DNA of 64,000 nucleotides from Ulota crispa (lineage: Eukaryota; Streptophyta; Bryopsida; Orthotrichales; Orthotrichaceae). The translations under genes and the position numbers were made by a program. The stretch spans positions 9,362,817-9,426,816 of the forward strand of contig OY987249.1 of the NCBI GenBank assembly GCA_963920765.1, read 5' to 3'. The notes beneath the pieces were generated by a model that did not search any database, was not told the origin of the DNA, and saw only the letters and a program-made list of their open reading frames with translations. Numbering within the stretch: the stretch's first letter is position 1; the number at the start of each line of letters is the position of its first letter. This document shows positions 12,462 through 23,299 of this stretch, piece by piece.

Positions 12462-13250
12462 ACACCGGTCTCAAAAATTTCTAGACACTGAAAGAAAACC
12501 AACAATCACAATGTTTCCTCCAACTCAGTCTTCGCAGCCACGTTTGACACTGCTTCGTCTCCCCCATGATCCGGACTCACTGCTTTGACCCAACCCACCG
12601 TTCTCTCTACACAATCAAGCTCGCTAGTTCGGTCAGTCAGCCTATTCCTACTAAAATTATAACAAAAAATGCAGAAATCAGACACTAGACGAAACTAGAG
12701 AGACGTCGATGTCGATATCGATTGTGGCTCAGACTAGTTTGACAAAACTCTCGCCAGCGTTGCCACTGAAAGCTTGCAGTACAGTACTATCAAATTTGGT
12801 TGTGAGAGAGCAATACCAAGTGTCATTTTCGGAGTTCAGTAGCAACTAGCTAGCAAGTGGTCCAAAAGTCCAGCCACCCTTGAGGACTGCGACGGTGGCG
12901 TAGAATTGGCTTGAATTAGCTTGAATCTAGTAAAAAAAAGCGGTGTGATACCGCTGCTTCTGCACTTGGTCGTGTAAATGAACAGTACGAATTCTTTGGT
13001 ATTGGACTATTGGAACGCCAGATGGGCTAGTGGAGTGATGTCATGCGCACTAGGGCAGGTGCTGCTATGGTCCAGGTGGCGGTTTAGGGTAGTGCGCATG
13101 TGTATCTGTGGGGTCCGGGTGGAAAAGGTCGGATATTTCGGGGTACTTGTTTATAAATTTACCATCTGGGGATTGGATTTGAGAATGTTTGATTCATATT
13201 TGGATTTGGATTTGAAGACTCTGATTTAGCATGAAACTGCGGAAGGAGAT
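12462..13250. other. Probable promoter and 5' flank of the RING-H2 gene
   Basis: The sequence is upstream of the minus-strand RING-H2 start and richer in GC than the flanks. It has no open frame with a recognisable domain. I cannot name a TATA box or transcription start with confidence. Confidence 0.3.
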
Positions 13251-13253
13251 GAA

Positions 13254-13310
13254 ACTGGATTACACTGAATATCGTGTCTAGGTTGCCCCCACACTGGTAT
13301 CTTGAGATCT
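13254..13310. mobile_element. MITE family B, end fragment
   Basis: This carries one terminal repeat of family B (TACACTGAATATCGTGTCTA then GGTTGCCCCCACACTGG). No matching opposite end follows at the usual 270-320 bases, so this is a solo end or a deleted copy. Confidence 0.5.
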
Positions 13311-13702
13311 ATATTTTATAAAAAGAATTGAGTGTGTGTTTAATGATTTCATTTATAGTTTGATGTTCACTTAAATATAGAATAGAGTACAAGTTTGACC
13401 AAAGTAAAAAAATTAAAAATAGAGTTGTGTACAAATTTAACCAAAGTAAAATTTGGACAAATTTTAGAAAAAATATGGACTTTTCACAAGGCCCTTAGAA
13501 ATGGTCTCTCTTAACATTTATTGGGCTTAGACTAGGTATGTTAAAAGCATGTGTGAAGTATCTCTACCTTGTATGACTTTCTTATTGTACATCACAAAAA
13601 CTATGAATAGAAAATGGCAATCTAGTACTATGTCACAATTTCTTAATTATTCTCCTACCATTGTACACAATCATAACTAATGTTACCCTCACAAGTTCTA
13701 AG

Positions 13703-13936
13703 TTAACCCTTAAACAACCAAAAGGCCCTTCATGACCAGTACAATACAACGTATTTTTCTTGTATTTGGAATGGATTCACACCTCTACTACATTTAAGAC
13801 CAACAAAGAAGTTGGAGAATAGATCAATGTGGTTCTAGTGAGCTACTTGAGATCCCAAATTTAAAAAATTTATTGGTAGCAAATGACAATTATACGTCAA
13901 CATATATACTATTCCCTATGGTCGTTTAAGGGTTAA
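13703..13936. mobile_element. MITE family C, copy in reverse orientation
   Basis: The terminal inverted repeats are TTAACCCTTAAAC and GTTTAAGGGTTAA. The interior matches the copy at 19508-19740 in reverse complement (for example GTACAATACAACGTATTTTTC here, and TATCCTATATTGTACTG there). About 234 bp, no coding capacity. Confidence 0.7.
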
Positions 13937-14344
13937 AGATTTTGATAGAGAAAAATGACCATAGTAATATGTACATGTAATTGTGACACCCAATGAAAAT
14001 TGGACATGCCAATGTGAGCCATGATTGTAGTCAAAGGCATAGTAGGGTGTAAGGAACTTTTGTTACTCCAAAGTACAAATTAAAACAGTTAAGGAGCCCC
14101 TTTGAGAGGGGTTCTTAGGGGCCTTGTGGAGGGCTCATATTTTTTGTACTAAGTAAAACTGCAAAAGTTACAAATGATTTTTTTTATATATGAATCTCAA
14201 GTTCTCAACGTATGCTAAACGGATGCTAAATGGATTTTTTTAATATTATAAATTTAAACCTATTTATAAAAAATTTATACAAATCTCAACCTATGCTAAA
14301 TGAAGTCACTGTTGTTCATTTAGCCTTGCTAAATAGAATGGAGA

Positions 14345-14602
14345 ACTAGTTTTACACTACGTAAATGCATATTGATGCTCCAATAATTTTCATTAATAAT
14401 TGTAATGAATAAATTTTAAAAGACTTGGCAACAACAATAAAACTACTACAAATCAAACTAGTAGCTTCCAAGTAGTAAACCATGTAGAATCCATAGAAAG
14501 TTGCATGCACCACCTCCAAATGACCAAACAATGAGTCACTAGATGATTTCCTAAGGAACCCTCATTGTCAAGGCAACTTAACTACAATACTCAATGTACT
14601 AC
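14345..14602. mobile_element. MITE family B, degenerate copy
   Basis: Left end CATATTGATGC and right end ACAATACTCAATGTA are mutated versions of the family ends. The interior shares the blocks CATTAATAATTGTAATGAA, AAACCATGTAGAAT and TGACCAAACAATGAGTCA with intact copies. Confidence 0.6.
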
Positions 14603-14895
14603 AAAATGGGAGCACATTCTTACTTCTACAGTTCTACCCAATATTTGTAAAAAACGCTGAGTTTTTCCACTCCAGCCCCACTAATATGTAACTATGTGCA
14701 AATTTACCAACTACCAAGCCTCCAAATAACGGCAGTGAATATTAATCCAACCGATCATCCCTCATGAGCTTGGTAGCCTCCTCATACGTGTTTATCTTAG
14801 ATTTTTCATAAAGCAGAAAATACAACATGTTAGAAATTTATCACTAGAAGATTGAATTAGGGATTCCTGAATAATTCAAAAACCGTGATTTAACT

Positions 14896-15166
14896 TACAT
14901 TGAATATTGCGCGTAGGTTGCCCACACTAATTTCTTCATATTTTAGGCTGTGTCAGTAACGTTCATCAATAACTACTGCAATAAAAAAAAATTAAAGGGC
15001 TGACAATAACAGTAAGGTTGTGGATAAACAAATTAGCTGCATCCAGGTCGTAAACCATGTGATATTCAAGCATTTAGGGTGTTGCATGCACCTCCAAGTA
15101 ATCAAGTGATGAGTCATTTAAGCTATCTTTCTAGGGTAAGGCAACCTAAATGCAATATTCAATGTA
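14896..15166. mobile_element. MITE family B, near-complete copy
   Basis: 271 bp. The ends are TACATTGAATATTGCGCGTA and, inverted, TGCAATATTCAATGTA, with the inner GGTTGCC / GGCAACC pair. The interior has no open frame. Flanking target duplications are not clear by eye. The superfamily cannot be assigned from the termini alone. Confidence 0.75.
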
Positions 15167-16204
15167 GAATCATGGTATGAGGTAAAAGTCACCATTTTTT
15201 TTTTAATAATTAGTGACATGTTGCATACTTGTGTTTTTTTATTAGAATTTAAGTTGGAGTCTTATTGGGTCTTGATTATTAAGTAGGTTGGAATGAGCAC
15301 ATTCAATAGGAGTAGTCGCACCTATTTCAAAAATGAAACTTCTATGAAGAATTAAAAATTGTGAAGTGGAAATAGGAACCATTGGGAGCACTTCTCCATG
15401 AAGAAGGTGTGACTCCCCTTAAATATGAGTAGTGGAAAATGGAGAACAAGTTTACCTCAAAAATGGTGATGTAGTAAGAAAGCAAGTTGCATTCACACAC
15501 TCAACCAAGGTCTCCAACTACAAGGAGGATGAAAGCAAGAAGAGCAAGATGAAGTAGAGACACGTATCAATAAAAACTTCACGTGCAAAAACCTCTTCAC
15601 TCACATTTTTCTCCTGTGGAGGTGAATAAATAAACTTCTCAATCCTCAAAGAATATGACCTTTACAAATCAAGGAGAAAATGCCACATCCCCATTATCTA
15701 AAGGTTGAGAATGGTGGTGACAAAGGTGTGACACAGTACCCCTAATGTTCATCATTGTTTGTGGTGATATAAAATCTGTGTACCTTTACAAATAATGCAT
15801 TTTATAATGAAATTGGAAAAAAAAAAAAAAAAACATGAACTTCGAATGTGGCCACTTGGTTTGAGACAGAGGGGAGTACAAAATGGGGGCAGATATTTTA
15901 CTTTTGCACCCCCACCACAAACACGTACTATGTGCAGTACACCAATTACCTGTGTTTCCTTGCACCGCCCGTGAACCTCTCACTGACTTTCAACCTCCCC
16001 TTGCAGGCCTGCACCACGGAACCAGGAGAGGGACTCCTTATAAAACTCGGAACGTAGATTCAACGTGGGGTCGTGGTAGGCATGATCGATCCTTGGCTGG
16101 TTGTGTTTGTTCTCTACTCATTCTTTTTCTTTCTTTTTTGCATTAGATATTTGGGAAAATTTTATGGATACCCTTCAGGTTTACATATATAGATACCATA
16201 CTCG

Positions 16205-16737
16205 TACACTGAATATTAAATTTAGGTTGCCTTACACTGATAAGTTACCTCATGACTCATCACTTACAACACCATATTAGGTAAATTGGGAAAAATTATA
16301 CATTTTGGGAATTGTGAAGGTTGTAGGTGATCACCTACAACCAAGCTCAGCGTTTTTCTTCTGTACACGTGCCTTCACCTGAGAGGAGGAATTTGCGAGG
16401 GAAAAAATCTTAGTGGCTCAGGTTGAATCTGATACTTTCAAACCTGGTTTTGGGTGACTTCTTTGGATCCAAGTGATGTACAAATTGGGACCCCCCGTTT
16501 TCCCAATTTACCTAATATGGTGTTTGTCACTTGGAGGCACATGAAGCTCTCTAGATACTTGGATTCCACATGGTTTACATCTTGGACGCAGTTGATTCTG
16601 TTCTTTTGCAACTTGATTGTTGTTGCCAGACATTTTAAAATTTATTCATTGTAATAAATTTTGAGCAGTAAATATTCATATAACGTAAAATGTTGAGAAA
16701 TTAGTGTGGAGCAACCTAAACGCAGTAATTCAATGTA
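16205..16737. mobile_element. MITE family B inserted in family A
   Basis: The ends are TACACTGAATATTAAATTTA and CGCAGTAATTCAATGTA. The element is 533 bp rather than the usual 270-320 because of a 255-bp insertion at 16269-16523. Blocks of the uninterrupted copy at 20076-20379 continue on either side of that insertion. Confidence 0.7.
16269..16523. mobile_element. Small MITE (family I) inserted in family B
   Basis: The terminal inverted repeats of about 26 bases match exactly as far as I can read; the left one begins ACACCATATTAGGTAAATTG and the right one is its reverse complement. Total 255 bp, no coding capacity. A second, internal short palindrome (GTAGGTGATCACCTAC) lies near the left end. 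Confidence 0.75.
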
Positions 16738-17115
16738 GTTTTGCAAAAAATTGCATAAATATTTTTGGATCATTATTTTTAGGTGTTTGTTCTATTGTGC
16801 ATGCCACTTTCTTCTCCCTTTGTGTGCACATTGCTCCTTTTTTGTTCTGTTGCACTCCTTACTTCAACATTAGTCATGAAGGAAGTAGCATGCATAACAA
16901 AACAAACTCTTAAAATTTATAATTCAAGGTATTTGTACAATTTCTAAAAAACCAAGGGTATCTATACACAAATATGGCAAACTTCACAGGTATCCCTAGA
17001 TTTTTCAGTTTGTGCCCAACAAGAAAGAAAAATATGAAAAAGGAATGTTTAAATATGAAAAAGGAATGTTTAATGCTGTGCAAGCGGTCTTGGAATTTTG
17101 GAATTTTCATGTCTA

Positions 17116-18010
17116 GTACAGAGGGGTACAACAAGCTTAAAAACTGCCTATTTCAGGCTTTCAATTTTTGTAGTAAAATGTAGAGTATGATTGGTACGTT
17201 TTTGTCAAGATTTTTGTCATTGCATCCTTATGCAATCCCAATCAAGCCTACCAAATTTTAGTTCCTAAAAACCAAAACTCCATTTTTGGTGAATTATTTT
17301 GTAAGAAATTCATGGTTTTACATGATAATTGATTGAAAAACATTGGTGATGAATTTTTGAGATTTGGTTCCATGGATATGTAAGAATCATCCATATGCAC
17401 ATCGTCCATGCTAAAAAGAAACCCCTTAAGTAACAAAAACTTGAGCTACAAAAGATTATGTGAAACTTGTGATAGGCCCCAAATTTTGTAAAACAATTTT
17501 TTCATTTTTTAACTTGATTTTCATCAAGTAAATAGAATGTCATGTTTAGAGATACAAACTTAATTACAATATTTGAGTCAAACAACAAAATTTTATTTTC
17601 ATAGAGATTTATATATTTTACAAAATTTGGGGCCTATCACAAGTTTCACATAATCTTTTGTAGCTCAAGTTTTTGTTACTTAAGGGGTTTCTTTTTAGCA
17701 TGGACGATGTGCGTATGGATGATTCTTACATATCCATGGAACCAAATCTCAAAAATTCATTACCAATGTTTTTCAATCAATTATCATGTAAAACCATGAA
17801 TTTCTTACAAAATAATGCATTAAAAATGAAGTTTTGGTTTTTAGGAACTGAAATTTGGTATGCTTGATTGGGATTGCATAAGGATGCAATGAAAAAAAAT
17901 TGACAAAAACGTACCAATCATACTCTACATTTTACTACAAAAACTACAAAAACTACAAAAACTAAATGCTTAAAATAGGCCGTTCGTAAGCTTGTTGTAC
18001 CCCTCTGTAC
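17116..18010. repeat. 0.9-kb long inverted repeat (foldback)
   Basis: Two arms of about 375 bases, at 17116-17492 and 17616-18010, are reverse complements with only scattered differences. They are separated by about 123 bases of AT-rich spacer. The outer ends are GTACAGAGGGGTACAACAAG and its complement. The inner ends are GGCCCCAAATTTTGTAAAA and its complement. A single diverged arm-like copy is found at about 22030-22380, so the arm is a dispersed sequence present here head to head. The arms contain no protein domain. A transcript through it would form a long double-stranded RNA. Confidence 0.85.
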
Positions 18011-18044
18011 AGTACTACAACTCATTAGTCGGTTCACAACTTCA

Positions 18045-18337
18045 CAGTTCACACTAGTACGTCCCACGTCTCAACTCCCAACTCTGCAAGGCAAGACCCC
18101 AGCTTTTTGTGGGGCTGGGAAAGGCAAAACAAAACACTCTAGAAATTCTTAAATACTTCAAGCAACAAAAATTTGTGGCGAGAGTGGCGAAAGTGTGCTC
18201 AAAGTTGAGTATTCATTTTTGCTTGATCTAATTCTTGAGTGAAGTCCCACCACCTTTGTGCTATTTTTTTTAGGAAATGTTGTCATGTAGGTATTCCTAA
18301 GTGAATTGGGACATGGGATGTAGTGTGAATCGTCCAC
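18045..18337. mobile_element. MITE family G, copy
   Basis: Left part AGTTCACACTAGTACGTCCC followed by ACGTCTCAACTCCCA, right part GGGATGTAGTGTGAATCGTCC. These match the ends of the copies at 22971-23290 and about 60628-61033. Boundaries are approximate. Confidence 0.5.
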
Positions 18338-19507
18338 AAAAGTGAAATAATAGGGGTCTTTAAACATAAAATTTGGCCTTCAAACTTCTCACCTCACAAG
18401 ATCTCCGCGTACTAGTGAATTATTTTTGTTCCCTCGCATGCGCAAAGTCTTAGACACCCGTGAGTTTGCGAAAGTTTTTACAAAAGAAATTTTGGGGTTT
18501 GAGGAAGACAATGAATGAGCCCTGCAAAACCATGAAAGGGAGTTTCTGAAGTTCACTTTTCATGTGGATCATGTTGGGAGTGAAGACAAGAGGTGAGTCA
18601 CCTCGCAATTCACTAGTGAATTCACAAAGGTGAATTGCGGCGTGAGTCACCTGAAAAAGTTTAAGTTTGAAGCCCCCTAATACATGAGTTGTTGATTCCA
18701 GAAATGATTTTGAATGAGCTCATGTGCTTTAAACCTTGCAAAATTTGATAGATTTTGTTCAAATTCAAATTAAAAATTTAAATTAAGGTGTTCGGTAGCT
18801 GTGAGAACCAAAATATTGATTGAATTATTGCTTAATTGGCCACACTTGTGAATATTGGGCTGTACTCAAGGCATTTGTTTATCATCTAATTTGGGTAGTG
18901 CGAAAAGCCTTGGCACAGTGACAAAGGTGTTTCCATTGTAGTCATGGATGTCATATGCAAAATACAAATGAAAAACACATTTTTCGTCAAAAATAGGTCA
19001 CATTAATTCAGAAAGAGCAATGTCATCTCAAAATTATGGAGCAATTCAACAATCTCATCCACTAAAACGGAAGAATACATTGTTATATACTTCTCAAAAA
19101 AATGGTATAATTGCATTTTAGCAAAAAAAAATGGGCCCAAAAAAGAAACCTTAGGTGTAATGTGAAATAAGCGTACAAATTTGACACCTTGTGGGGTGTA
19201 TTTTGCACTCTATGGTGTCTCCAAACACCCAATTTTGAGAGAGGGTGTTCTAACGAAAACCAGTTTTCATCTCGAAATCAACACAAAAAAAAAAGATAAG
19301 GTGTCCCCCATAATCTCATATAAGTGATAAATATCCAACCTAGCTCGTTGAAAGTCCCAAATTCCAAGCAATATATTTTTATTATTTGATTATGAAAAGC
19401 AAAGCTAGTACAAGATTGTTGTTTTTATTTCAAAAATTACAATCTCTGAAAATTGTCCTTTCCAACACCAAATACTAGAGGAAAGTATACCCTAAATATT
19501 TATTCCT

Positions 19508-19740
19508 CAACCCTTAAATGTCCATAGGGCATAGTATATACGTTGATGTATAATTGTCATTTGCTACCAATAAGAAATTTTAATTTGGGATTTCAAGTAG
19601 CTCACTAGAATTGCATTGATCTATTCTCCAACTTTTTTGATAGTCTCAAATGTAGTAGAGGTGTGGATCCATTCCAAATACAAGAAAAATATCCTATATT
19701 GTACTGATCGCAACAATAAGCTAGGACGTTTAGGGGTTAA
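19508..19740. mobile_element. MITE family C, copy
   Basis: 233 bp with terminal repeats CAACCCTTAAATGTCC and GGACGTTTAGGGGTTAA. The interior matches the copies at 13703-13936 (reverse) and 25527-25774 (ACAAGAAAAATATCCTATAT style block). No coding capacity. Confidence 0.75.
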
Positions 19741-20075
19741 GAGCTTCTCCAATAAACCTCAAAAATCTCATCACTAGGAACATTATAGTGTCTTTTTTTC
19801 TAGTGTTGAACACTTGATTTTTTCACATGTCTAATTAGGTAAATTAACTTTCAACCAACAAGTCCCCTTGTTTGCAAAGCAATTACATTCTCCATCACTC
19901 ACTATCAACCTATTTTTGAAAAAAAAAAAAGTAGTATTTGAAGTTGTTGTGCACTAGGAAAATGCAATTTTTATCTTGTCAAGAATATTATATTAACAAA
20001 TCCGTGCATTAATTATTCCCTTTTCATCTAAAACTCTCCCTAGCCCAATGGTTTGCAATGTGGGTGGAGATGCTC

Positions 20076-20379
20076 TACACTAAATATTGCATTTAGGTTG
20101 TCTTAACAATTAGGTTGCCTCACCATGGAAAGTTACCTCATCACTTACCATTTGGCCACTTAGAGACACATATAACTCTATAAATATTAGGATTTCACAT
20201 GGTTTACAATTTGAATGCAACTAGTTTGTATTTCTGCAACTTTATTATTGTCGCCAAGCTCTCAAAAAATTTATTGCAGTAATTATTACTTAAAATTACT
20301 GCAATACCAGTAAATATTTTCATAGGATAAAATGTCAAGAAAATAGTGTGGGGGCAACCTAATCGCAATATTCAGTGTA
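20076..20379. mobile_element. MITE family B, full copy
   Basis: 304 bp. The ends are TACACTAAATATTGCATTTA and CGCAATATTCAGTGTA. The interior shares GGCCACTTAGAGACACATA and TTTCACATGGTTTACA with other copies. No transposase. Confidence 0.75.
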
Positions 20380-20519
20380 AGTACCCTCTAAATATTTGCT
20401 AGGGTGTCAAGTCTGTCAATTTTACACCCTGCTGTGGACCTCTGCTGGGGCCTCCGACCACGAGACTTTTCTGTTCCATTGACGGAAGACTTCCGGTTTG
20501 TTATGATTGTTCTTTCTTT

Positions 20520-21612
20520 TTAACCCCTGAGCGCTGAGGCCATTTCACCAAAATTAGGGTCTGGGAGACCTTCAACTTTGATGCATGGTATCTTAATCAA
20601 TTGGATGATTCATAAAAAGTGACCATTTGAAAATAATGGAACACTTACTTAGGAAATGGTTTGTAAGTTTTGGGAACAATTGACCATGGGAGATGAGAGA
20701 TTATAGCATCTGATCAAACACCATGTGATGGCAAAATCTCACTTTTTGGTCAACAATTGCTATTTGATGGTTTTTACAAAATTTTATAAGCCCTTGGTTC
20801 ATCTCAATTTTTGTAAGTAGCAAGATTAGATGTGAATGCACACACTTATAAATTATTGAAGAATGCACTTCTTTTTATGTCAAGTTTTAGGGCTTCAAAC
20901 TACTATTGCACAAAAAATGATGACTGAGACAATTAGTGAGAGTTGCTACAATAAGGGTCTAGAACATGCTTGAACCCTTGCCAACAAAATTCCTGCTACC
21001 ACAAAGCACACACAAGGAAGCTTGCAAGGAATATTAACCAGTTGCAGCTTGTAAAATATTACTTGCCACCATGCCCCGTATAGTGTTTCACCCAATCAAA
21101 TCTCTTAAGATACTTGTACAACATTTGACTTGCCTCGCCATTACTTCATTGACATGGACAACTTGAATACCTTCAAAATTGTAAATTATAGCAAGATCAA
21201 AAAATTAAATCTAAGGTAGGAGGTTCATAAACCAACCATCCAAGGGCTGAAACTAAATTTTGGGGAGATAGAACTTTTTGAAATATTTTTCAGTAAGACT
21301 TTCTTGAAAAACAAGAAGATCGACATCTAACCCAAGTTATTTCATATTTTTTGGAGTTTTGTAGAATTAGTTATGAAATTTTGAAGCTAAAGTAGCATAG
21401 GACTCTATAACTGCTCACCTCCTCAAATGTACACCACTTGTACATTTTGAAATCTATGAAAAAATACTTGTACAAAGTGAGAACATTTTGAAAAGTAAAC
21501 AATTTTAGAGCCTGGATAGTTTTTGAGCCTTCTACCTTAGTGCCTCAAACAAACCTTTGAAATCATGCAAGGACACTTTCGGTCCTCTGGTGCGTTCGGG
21601 GGTGCAGCACGG
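20520..21612. mobile_element. Element of family D carrying a nested family E copy
   Basis: Begins TTAACCCCTGAGCGCTGAGG and ends near CCTCTGGTGCGTTCGGGGG, which is a weakened inverse of the start. A second, collinear copy lies at about 62692-63492, without the insertion at 21211-21540. Shared blocks include TTGATGCATGGTATCTTA, ATTGACCATGGGAGATG and AAGCACACACAAGGAAGCTT. No transposase frame visible. Confidence 0.7.
21211..21540. mobile_element. MITE family E inserted in family D
   Basis: 330 bp. The ends are CTAAGGTAGGAGGTTCATAA and TTCTACCTTAG. The related copy at about 55019-55498 shares TCATATTTTTTGGAG, AATTATGAAATTTTGAAG and CACCTCCTCAAATGTACA. In the family D copy at 63.4 kb, the flanks GCAAGATCAAAAAAT and TGCCTCAAACAAACC are nearly adjacent, which shows this piece is an insertion. 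Confidence 0.75.
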
Positions 21613-22029
21613 GGACGCAGTTTTCAGTATCTGCATCGTGACTCATACCGGCCTTGAACACCGCGAGACCGGCGGTGCTGTTCTCAGTCTTCCTCACCGT
21701 CATGTGTCACCGACTCACAATGTTTGGGGAGAATCGGCTAACAATTCAAAGTCAGCTGGTTGAAATGGCAAAACATTGGTTAAAATTTAAAACCGTTGGA
21801 TAAAAATCAACTGCATTTTATAAAAAATGTTATACTACTTTGTGTACATTACATTACAATTATAAAAACATCTGATACACATCCTTAAAAACTGGTCGAA
21901 AATGAGCAATGCTGGAAAGAACTCAAGCAAGCCAAAGCTTCTCCCCAAATGCTGATGTGTCGTTTTCTTATGATACTCAAGATTTGCTATTTGACTCATA
22001 CATTGTGACTAAGTTCATACCTTTGAACA

Positions 22030-22380
22030 TGTAGTTGTGTTTATTTGGTGAAAAACTACTAAAAATCAAAAACATATATTTCACAAAATTTGGACATATC
22101 ACAAATCACACTAAATCTTTTGAAAATCAATTATTTTGTTAAGGGGTTTTTGTTTAACATGGAAGATGTGCATATGGATGTTACCTATATACCCATACAA
22201 TCAAATTTCCAAAATTAATCATCAATGTTTTTCAATCAATTTTCTTGTAATACCATGTAAAACCATGATTGGTGACACAAAACAATTTATCAAAATTTGG
22301 ATTTTTGTTTTTTGGGTTTGAATTTTGGTATGCTTGGTAGGGATTGGGGATAAGAATGAAATATAAAAAATGCAAGATAA
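22030..22380. repeat. Single copy of the 17.1-18.0 kb foldback arm
   Basis: Collinear with the right arm of the long inverted repeat: AAGGGGTTTTTGTTTAACATGG, then GATGTGCATATGGATG, then ATCAATGTTTTTCAATCAA, then TTTTGGTATGCTTGGTAGGG. It is more diverged than the two arms are from each other. No partner arm is visible nearby. Confidence 0.65.
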
Positions 22381-22970
22381 AAAGAGGCCAATTGACCTCA
22401 ATTTTATGTCATAACATGCTATGACCTCTAAATGATAAAAGTGGGACCGACAATCTTTGTTGGAGGCCATTGTATGGAGGGAGTTAGGTAGGAACACCCA
22501 ATACCAACAATGTACCTAAGGCTCAATTTAGATTATTTATTGGACAAAATTATCTCAAACATTATCAGTTGAAGTACTAGTTTGTCCGTTGAAATGTTCA
22601 CATTATTTTAGGATTTTTCCAATAGTTCAACTTGCCAAGTCACCAACCAATATACCCATGTCAGCGGATAAGATAGTGAGGTTTTAGGGCTTGTGATTAG
22701 GGTGGCTTTAAACTTGTCTAGTAGATGAACTCTCCTACTTTATTGCAACATTCTTCTCCACTACTCTTGAATGACATGGAAGTGCTTTGGAGGATGATAG
22801 ACCGGACAAGGTGCCACTTTTAGTGTTTTCTTTGGTTGCTAGTCTAAACCAAGCCTAATAGCATCAATCTTTACACAAGGTGGTCATTCTAGAATAAAAA
22901 TTTAGGTAGATCATATATAGCTTTTTGTTGTTGATCAAAATGATAAGCTATCTATGATATAGTGTACTTA

Positions 22971-23290
22971 GGGGCGGTTTAGACTGTGCCCAACGTCTCA
23001 AGTCCCACCAAAATAGAATCTAGTTGGCGGAGAGGCAAAAGATGGGACTTGGTGGTTCACACTATGCGTGAAGTCCCACATCCCACTTGCTCACATGGCG
23101 CCTACATGGTAGCACTTTTGGAAGTTTTGGTGCCAAAAAAAATGGTACTTCACTCAAAGATTGAGTTGACCAAAATGCTAAACCCAACTTTGAGCCCAAG
23201 TCCCATCTTTTCTAGCCCACAAAGTTGGAATTTTACACTCCCGTGAAACTTTGTGACATGGGACGTGAGACGTAGTGTGAACCAACCCTT
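22971..23290. mobile_element. MITE family G, copy
   Basis: 320 bp. The left end is AGGGGCGGTTTAGACTGTGC followed by CCAACGTCTCAAGTCCC. The right end is GGGACGTGAGACGTAGTGTG then AACCAACCCTT. These are inverse of each other with mismatches. No coding capacity. Confidence 0.65.
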
Positions 23291-23299
23291 AAATTTAAG

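Larger units (their letters stand above)
16153..17007. mobile_element. MITE family A copy split by a nested insertion
   Basis: The left end (GGGAAAATTTTATGGATACC) lies at 16153 and the right end (GGTATCCCTAGATTTTTC) near 17007. The two halves are separated by a family B element (16205-16737), which itself contains a third element (16269-16523). The uninterrupted copy at 54435-54759 is about 325 bp. Confidence 0.7.
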
